This document shows positions 59,785-64,000 of a stretch of DNA of 64,000 nt, piece after piece (position 1 is the stretch's first letter; every line of letters begins with the position of its first letter). The notes beneath the pieces were generated by a model. It had not been told where the DNA came from and did no database searches. It was given only the letters and a program-made list of their open reading frames with translations. This DNA comes from Ensifer sp. WSM1721 (lineage in GTDB: Bacteria; Pseudomonadota; Alphaproteobacteria; Rhizobiales; Rhizobiaceae), in the NCBI RefSeq assembly GCF_000513895.2, contig NZ_CP165782.1, forward strand, positions 620,001-684,000, written 5' to 3'. A program made the position numbers and the translations under genes.

Positions 59785-60944
59785 TGGCCAGCGCAGTACC
59801 ACATCGCCGCAAAGGCACATTCATGATGCGGTGGACGATCACCGACCCGTCGACCGGCAAGCTCATCAAGAAAAGCAAGCTGTTCGATGGCCCCGGAGGC
59901 GAACGGGCGGCGAAGGCCGAAGCGAACCGCCTTGAAGCGACGGAGCGGGCACACGGGGCGGCGACAGCGCCGAAGACGCTGACCTTCGCCGCCTACGTAA
60001 AGGATCGCTACATGCCGCACTGCGAGGCCCACACGGCCGCCAGCACCGTCCGCGGCAATCGCCAGCGCCTCGACAAGGCGGTGGCCATCATTGGCGACAT
60101 CCCGCTGCGCGACGTCGACGGGGTGGCCATCGACCTGATGACAGCGAAGCTCAAGTCGGCGGGCTTGGCACCGCTGATGGTCCGCCATTGCTATGACGCC
60201 GTCCGCACGGCATTGCGGCAGGCTCGTCGCTGGAAACTCATCGTCGGCACGCCGTGGCTCGACGCCAAGCGTCCGAGCGCGCCGCGCAAGCGCGCCAAGG
60301 TCGCACCACTCGAGGAGAGCTATCGGCTGTCGGCGCTGTTGCGCGCGAACGGACGGATTGTCGCCGCGACCTATGTCGAGACGATCGCCGACTGCGGCGG
60401 CAGGCCGGGAGAGATACTGGCTCTGATGTGGGACGCCGTCGATCTCGACAGGGGTGTTATTCACATCTGGCGGGCGCTGGAGCGCTACGACAGGAGCCAG
60501 TACCGGCTCAAGGAGTGGCCGAAGAACGAAGGCAGCATCCGCACCATCGCGCTGGCGACCAAGACCGTCGAGGCGTTGCGCGAGCTCAAGGTCTGGCACG
60601 CCGAAAACCATCTGAAGTCCGGTGGCGCGTGGCCGAAGGACGGTCTGTTGTTCCCCAGCAACACGGGCGAGCTATGGCCGGTGCACGCGGCAGCGGCGCT
60701 CATCAACAAGTGGGCGCGCAAGATTGGCGTCACCAGCGGCAGCTACAGCCGTCGCCACGGCATGGCCTCGGAACTGCTGGCAGGCGGAGTACCTGTCACG
60801 GTCGTCTCGCAGCGCATGGGACACGCCTCGACCAAGATGACGCTCGACACCTACGCCCACGTGCTGCCGGACCACGCCGACGCCGCCGTGGACTTCCTGA
60901 ACCGGCGGAACGCAGCACCTGAACAGGGGAAGAACAAAGCCTGA
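59784..60944 (+). CDS. Tyrosine recombinase/integrase
   Basis: The protein (386 aa) has an N-terminal arm-binding domain, a SAM-like core-binding domain (FAAYVKDRYMPHCEAHTAAS) and a catalytic domain. Catalytic residues visible are Arg207 (DCGGRPGEILALMW), Arg324-His325 (YSRRHGMASELL), His347 (QRMGHASTKMTL) and Tyr357 (DTYAHVL). It lies next to attR and points toward it, the usual layout for tRNA-integrating elements. It would recombine the 50-bp tRNA-Gln repeat. Confidence 0.93.
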   Translation: MASAVPHRRKGTFMMRWTITDPSTGKLIKKSKLFDGPGGERAAKAEANRLEATERAHGAATAPKTLTFAAYVKDRYMPHCEAHTAASTVRGNRQRLDKAVAIIGDIPLRDVDGVAIDLMTAKLKSAGLAPLMVRHCYDAVRTALRQARRWKLIVGTPWLDAKRPSAPRKRAKVAPLEESYRLSALLRANGRIVAATYVETIADCGGRPGEILALMWDAVDLDRGVIHIWRALERYDRSQYRLKEWPKNEGSIRTIALATKTVEALRELKVWHAENHLKSGGAWPKDGLLFPSNTGELWPVHAAAALINKWARKIGVTSGSYSRRHGMASELLAGGVPVTVVSQRMGHASTKMTLDTYAHVLPDHADAAVDFLNRRNAAPEQGKNKA

Positions 60945-60948
60945 ATTC

Positions 60949-60979
60949 TGGTGTCCAGTGGTGTCCAAAATGGTGTCCA
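60949..60979. promoter_or_regulatory. Arm-type repeat cluster near attR (three TGGTGTCCA)
   Basis: TGGTGTCCA occurs at 60949-60957, 60959-60967 and 60971-60979, just after the integrase stop. The 10- and 12-base spacing places them on one DNA face. Counterparts lie near attL. Confidence 0.65.
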
Positions 60980-61069
60980 TAGGAACGCAAAACACTGGCC
61001 GCATGTGGCGTTTTTGGGCGCATTTGGCCCGAAGAAATGTAGTAAAACGGCCTGTGTGCACCCTATCTG

Positions 61070-61119
61070 GCGGTTTTTGGTACCGCCATTCCCTGGTTCG
61101 AATCCAGGCGCCCCAGCCA
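61070..61119. repeat. attR (50-bp core)
   Basis: An exact copy of 51348-51397. It carries the displaced 3' end of tRNA-Gln but no 5' half, so it is not a tRNA gene. Confidence 0.93.
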
Positions 61120-61196
61120 TCTCACTCAAGCGTCTTAGAAAAGAAGCCCGCCGACTTTCGCCAGCGGGCCGGAATTTTTCACGTGGACGCGAACGA

Positions 61197-61610
61197 TCAC
61201 TCCGCCTTTGCCCCACCCAAAAACTCTTCGCACCAGCTCGGGCCGTTCGCGCGCTTGCGGTCGCCGACGAGGCGGATCGAGCGGATGACGTAGTCGGAGG
61301 AGACGGTGAGCTGGACGGAGCAGCTTAAGTATTCCGTGCGGGCCGGCGAAATGCGCTTACCGCGTTTACCGTCGGCGGTCTTCTCGTATTCTGCAGGGAT
61401 CCTGCGGGTCTTGTAGCCGCCCTTCCAGCTATAGACGGTGTCGCTGCCGGTTTCGACGTCGGAAATGGGCGGGCCGAACTGGGCGAAGAAGGTGCCGGCG
61501 GGCTGGCCGAGCCAGCGGCTCTCGACCGCGTTTCTGGCCACTCCGGTCGTCGTCGTGCAGCCGGCAAGCGCCAGCACGAGGCCGGCCGCCGTCATCATGC
61601 GGAAATTCAT
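61197..61610 (-). CDS. Small lipoprotein beyond the island (137 aa)
   Basis: The protein has a signal peptide with lipobox ALAGC (MNFRMMTAAGLVLALAGC). The mature part includes VESRWLGQPAGTFFAQFGPP, YSWKGGYKTRRIPAEYEK and YLSCSVQLTVSSDYVIRSIR. Such lipoproteins are common in rhizobia and of unknown function. It lies outside attR, so it is chromosomal, and its promoter side faces tRNA-Pro. Confidence 0.72.
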   Translation of the reverse strand: MNFRMMTAAGLVLALAGCTTTTGVARNAVESRWLGQPAGTFFAQFGPPISDVETGSDTVYSWKGGYKTRRIPAEYEKTADGKRGKRISPARTEYLSCSVQLTVSSDYVIRSIRLVGDRKRANGPSWCEEFLGGAKAE

Positions 61611-61898
61611 GTCTCTGTCCCTTTGGTCTGTCCTGAAATCAGCGGCGCGGAAGGCCGGTGTCCCCCGGTTTTCCTTGCAATCCGCCGAGGCTCTAGCGCC
61701 AAAACCGGCGAAAGAAAATCGGCTGAAAGCCTTCCGAATTAGGAAAATCCAAAGCGTTGCAGAAACGCCCTATTTTCGCTGGGCGGCGAAGGGGCAGGCA
61801 ATGTTTCCGCCGGTCGAAATTTCGGCGAATGCCAGCCTTTTTTTGAGGAGGGCGCTTGTGAAAACGAAAATGCTGTTCTATAGAGGCGCCGCTGGTCA

Positions 61899-61975
61899 CG
61901 GAGTGTAGCGCAGTCTGGTAGCGCACCACGTTCGGGACGTGGGGGTCGAGTGTTCGAATCACTCCACTCCGACCA
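61899..61975 (+). tRNA. tRNA-Pro (CGG)
   Basis: Acceptor CGGAGTG pairs with CACTCCG, the anticodon stem CCACG/CGTGG encloses loop TTCGGGA (anticodon CGG), the T arm is GAGTG-TTCGAAT-CACTC, and CCA is encoded. A terminator follows. Confidence 0.95.
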
Positions 61976-61979
61976 GCCG

Positions 61980-62006
61980 AAAAGCCCGGGAAATCGGGCT
62001 TTTTCC
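61980..62006 (+). terminator. Terminator after tRNA-Pro
   Basis: AAAGCCCG pairs with CGGGCTTT around a short loop and is followed by TTTCC. Confidence 0.8.
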
Positions 62007-62294
62007 TTTCTCTTAATAATTTCCGAAATTTCCACCATGAAATTCACCATGAGATTGAAGCAGAATCTCATGGGGAACACGTCGGTCGCCCCGCCAAAAG
62101 GTCTAAGAAGGACGCGGCTGGTGGTTGCAGGATCGAAAAGCCCCGCGTAAGGGGGCGCCTACACGCATATCCAAGGCAGCATGAATTGCGCGCTCGTTGC
62201 TGACCGCGTGAAATCTCTGCCTCCGCAATTATCCAGTTCTGAATGCACACCCTTCGGGAATGCTGGCTTGCCATTCAGTAGGCTATCATCACGC

Positions 62295-63014
62295 TCAAAG
62301 TGCCTGGTGGGCCATCCGTAGGATCTCGCACATGCATTGTTCTTCAATGCCTTCGAGTTCCACGTGTTTTGGGCGGTTTGCGGCAATCAGCAGCATCAAT
62401 CCTTCAATCTGAGTAGCGATTAGCGCTGCCAAAATAGGCACTCGGGCGGGTGACAAGTTCGGATTTACAACCGCAAGCAGTTTCTCGATCGAACGCCGAT
62501 GGTCCGTATACATCAGGTCCATCATATCTGAGACGAACGGGTTTCGCTGAGCCATTGCCCATAGGCTGAAGAAGATTGCGTTTGTCTTGGCAGATTTGCA
62601 ATCATTGATCAGGAACCGGATCGTTTCTTCAAACTGCCGTTCGATATCGTCCTTATAGAGCCCAGCCAAGCGGTCATACTCGGCGAAATAGTGATAGAGA
62701 ATATACCGCGTTACCGCCTGCAACAGCTCATTGTGGTTCGGATAGTAGTGCTGCAGGTTGCCAATCGTTATGCCCGATTTTCGGGCTACCGATCGAAGAG
62801 TCATCCCTTCGAAACCATCTTCAACGATGATCTCCAGCGCGGCTTCCAGAATTTGGCTTATACGCTCTTTACCCTTGGCTGTTGTAGCAACCGCGCCAAA
62901 AAACACGCCGTCGTCACCGTCGGGGCCTCCGGGAGCCACGACTTCGCGGATTGACCTACGCGCCTTGTTAGCTTTTGACGTCCTTTTTCTTTTATTTGGG
63001 TTCTCTGCGTCCAT
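62295..63014 (-). CDS. TetR family transcriptional regulator
   Basis: The protein (239 aa) has a basic N-terminal extension (KRKRTSKANKARRSIREV), then the TetR helix-turn-helix: ILEAALEIIVEDGFEGMTLR and SVARKSGITIGNLQHYYPNH. The C-terminal ligand domain (about residues 110-235) is helical with IFFSLWAMAQRNPFVSDMMD. It is divergent from the amine oxidase gene, with two palindromes in the gap. It probably represses the oxidase until an amine or related ligand binds. Confidence 0.9.
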   Translation of the reverse strand: MDAENPNKRKRTSKANKARRSIREVVAPGGPDGDDGVFFGAVATTAKGKERISQILEAALEIIVEDGFEGMTLRSVARKSGITIGNLQHYYPNHNELLQAVTRYILYHYFAEYDRLAGLYKDDIERQFEETIRFLINDCKSAKTNAIFFSLWAMAQRNPFVSDMMDLMYTDHRRSIEKLLAVVNPNLSPARVPILAALIATQIEGLMLLIAANRPKHVELEGIEEQCMCEILRMAHQAL

Positions 63015-63048
63015 TCTACTTCCCGAAAAAGCGTCACAAAAAAACTCG

Positions 63049-63099
63049 TTGACAAAAAGGTCGTGTGACCTAATCTCTCAATAGGTCGAGCGACCTATT
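63049..63099 (+). promoter_or_regulatory. Amine oxidase promoter with two TetR-type operators
   Basis: TTGACA (63049-63054) and TAATCT (63071-63076) are spaced 16 bp apart as -35 and -10. The spacer holds AGGTC-GTGT-GACCT (63058-63071). A second palindrome, AATAGGTCGAGCGACCTATT (63080-63099), lies just downstream. Both share the half-site AGGTC. This is the expected layout for repression by the divergent TetR protein. Confidence 0.65.
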
Positions 63100-63257
63100 C
63101 TAGTCAGCATCGATGTGGCCTGCAATGCTTAACCGCATTCGCTTGGAGGAGCGGCTGTGTCTTTGACGCAGGTTGGCACATTTGTGCCTGCAAGCCAAAG
63201 CCCGGTCAGATGCGAGCTAGATGTCAAGACGCTCGCCATTCCTGGAGGAGAAGAACT

Positions 63258-64000
63258 ATGAAGAATTCCCGCAACTTATTGACTCGTCGTGGCTTGATCA
63301 AAGCAGGTGGTAGTCTAGCCGCCGCGGCCCCGCTTCTGGCATCGACCGGCACCGCACATGCGCAGCAAGAGGGCATCGACGTCATCGTGATCGGCGGCGG
63401 TTTCGCCGGATGCACTGCGGCCCGGGAGCTAGGCAACGCCGGTCTGAAAACAGTCATCCTCGAAGCTCGTCCGATTCTCGGTGGCCGGACCCATACGGGC
63501 GAATACAACAAACATCCTACCGAGTTCGGCGGAACCTGGGTCCATTGGTGTCAGCCCAATGTCTGGGCGGAAATGAACCGCTATGGTCTCGGCGTGAAGG
63601 AAAGTGCTGGTGCGGCCCCCGATATCGCGGCCTGGATGGTCGATGGCAAGGTCCGCACCGAAGCCTCGAACGTCTACCTGGATATTTTTGTCGGCGCGAT
63701 GCAGAAGTTCTGCGATGTCGACGGCATGGGCGGGATGACCGTCTTCCCTCAGGCTCACGCTCCGTTCGCGACCGACACCTGGAAACAGTACGACAACATG
63801 ACGTGCGTCGAGCGCATTGAGGCGCTTGACGCGACGGCTGAAGAGAAATCGCTTTTGAACTCCTGGGTGGCGATCTGCTGCCACAATGACCCCTCGACAG
63901 CTGGATTCGTCGACATGCTGAAGTGGTATTCGCTCGGCGATTTCAATGTCGGTCTCCTCTGGGATCGTTGCGGGCACTACAAGATCGAGGAAGGCACGGC
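63258..64000 (+). CDS. Tat-exported flavin monoamine oxidase (3' end beyond the window)
   Basis: The ATG at 63258 follows GGAGGAG and opens a frame to the window edge (about 247 codons). The start has a twin-arginine signal (NLLTRRGLIKAGGSLAAAAP, cut near AHAQQ). The FAD-binding site is DVIVIGGGFAGCTAARELG followed by ILEARPILGGRTHTG, and TEFGGTWVHWCQPNVW is typical of flavin amine oxidases. Tat export suggests it folds with FAD in the cytoplasm and acts in the periplasm on an amine. It could resemble pseudooxynicotine or polyamine oxidases; the substrate is unknown. Confidence 0.88.
   Translation, partial: MKNSRNLLTRRGLIKAGGSLAAAAPLLASTGTAHAQQEGIDVIVIGGGFAGCTAARELGNAGLKTVILEARPILGGRTHTGEYNKHPTEFGGTWVHWCQPNVWAEMNRYGLGVKESAGAAPDIAAWMVDGKVRTEASNVYLDIFVGAMQKFCDVDGMGGMTVFPQAHAPFATDTWKQYDNMTCVERIEALDATAEEKSLLNSWVAICCHNDPSTAGFVDMLKWYSLGDFNVGLLWDRCGHYKIEEGT

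Larger units (their letters stand above)
51348..61119. mobile_element. Integrative element in tRNA-Gln: candidate minimal capsid-carrying phage satellite
   Basis: A 50-bp perfect direct repeat (51348-51397 and 61070-61119), formed by the 3' end of tRNA-Gln, bounds about 9.8 kb. Inside are a tyrosine integrase beside the right end, an excisionase-like gene, a primase and an ATPase, a toxin-antitoxin pair, a P27-type small terminase and an HK97-like capsid gene. There is no gene for large terminase, portal, protease, tail or lysis. All larger open frames were considered. The size and content match phage satellites more than a complete prophage; a deletion remnant remains possible. Confidence 0.85.

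Noticed and set aside
61070..61119. Second tRNA-Gln gene
   Set aside because: Only the 3' 50 bases are present; the acceptor 5' strand and D arm are missing. It is attR.

Overview
The window is 64 kb of high-GC chromosomal DNA from an alphaproteobacterium of the Rhizobiales, most likely Sinorhizobium (Ensifer). This rests on recalled gene order (pdxH / dnaJ-like / fabI / histidine phosphatase / aroC / ribB / ialB / ctaCDB-G-E), a CcrM-type GANTC methyltransferase, and dispersed rhizobial intergenic repeats. No species call is possible without a database search.

Region 1 (1-20,300) is core metabolism: the end of pdxH, a lipoprotein, a J-domain protein, fabI, a histidine phosphatase, a CHASE/PAS/GGDEF/EAL-type protein, aroC, ribB and ialB. 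The aa3 cytochrome oxidase cluster follows (ctaC, ctaD, ctaB, a 46-aa CoxF-like protein, ctaG, ctaE), with a perfect FNR/FixK-type box just before ctaC. An L,D-transpeptidase, DUF983, surf1, ispH, thrB and rnhA complete it. Region 2 (20,300-34,150) holds a peroxiredoxin, a DsbD-N-like protein, YqgE, an EAL protein with a degenerate GGDQF, a GNAT enzyme, an M16 peptidase, thrC, a branched-chain amino-acid binding protein, a HAD phosphatase, and an ArsR regulator divergent from NIPSNAP/ABM genes. Region 3 (34,150-51,300) carries ccrM with CtrA-like boxes, an RTX protein, mutY, a DciA-like protein, a DsbA-like lipoprotein, a DUF559 gene running into an inverted-repeat element, smc, ppdK and several small genes.

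Region 4 (51,323-61,119) is the standout: a 9.8-kb integrative element in tRNA-Gln(UUG), bounded by a 50-bp perfect direct repeat, with three copies of a 9-bp motif (TGGTGTCCA) inside each end. It encodes a tyrosine integrase, an excisionase-like protein, a primase/ATPase replication module, a DUF433/PIN-like toxin-antitoxin pair, a P27-type small terminase and an HK97-like capsid protein in a four-gene operon. It has no portal, large terminase, protease, tail or lysis gene. That composition suggests a minimal capsid-carrying phage satellite, although a decayed prophage cannot be excluded.

Region 5 (61,120-64,000) has a small lipoprotein, tRNA-Pro(CGG), a TetR regulator and the start of a Tat-exported flavin amine oxidase. 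One palindrome lies inside the oxidase's putative promoter and a second lies just downstream.
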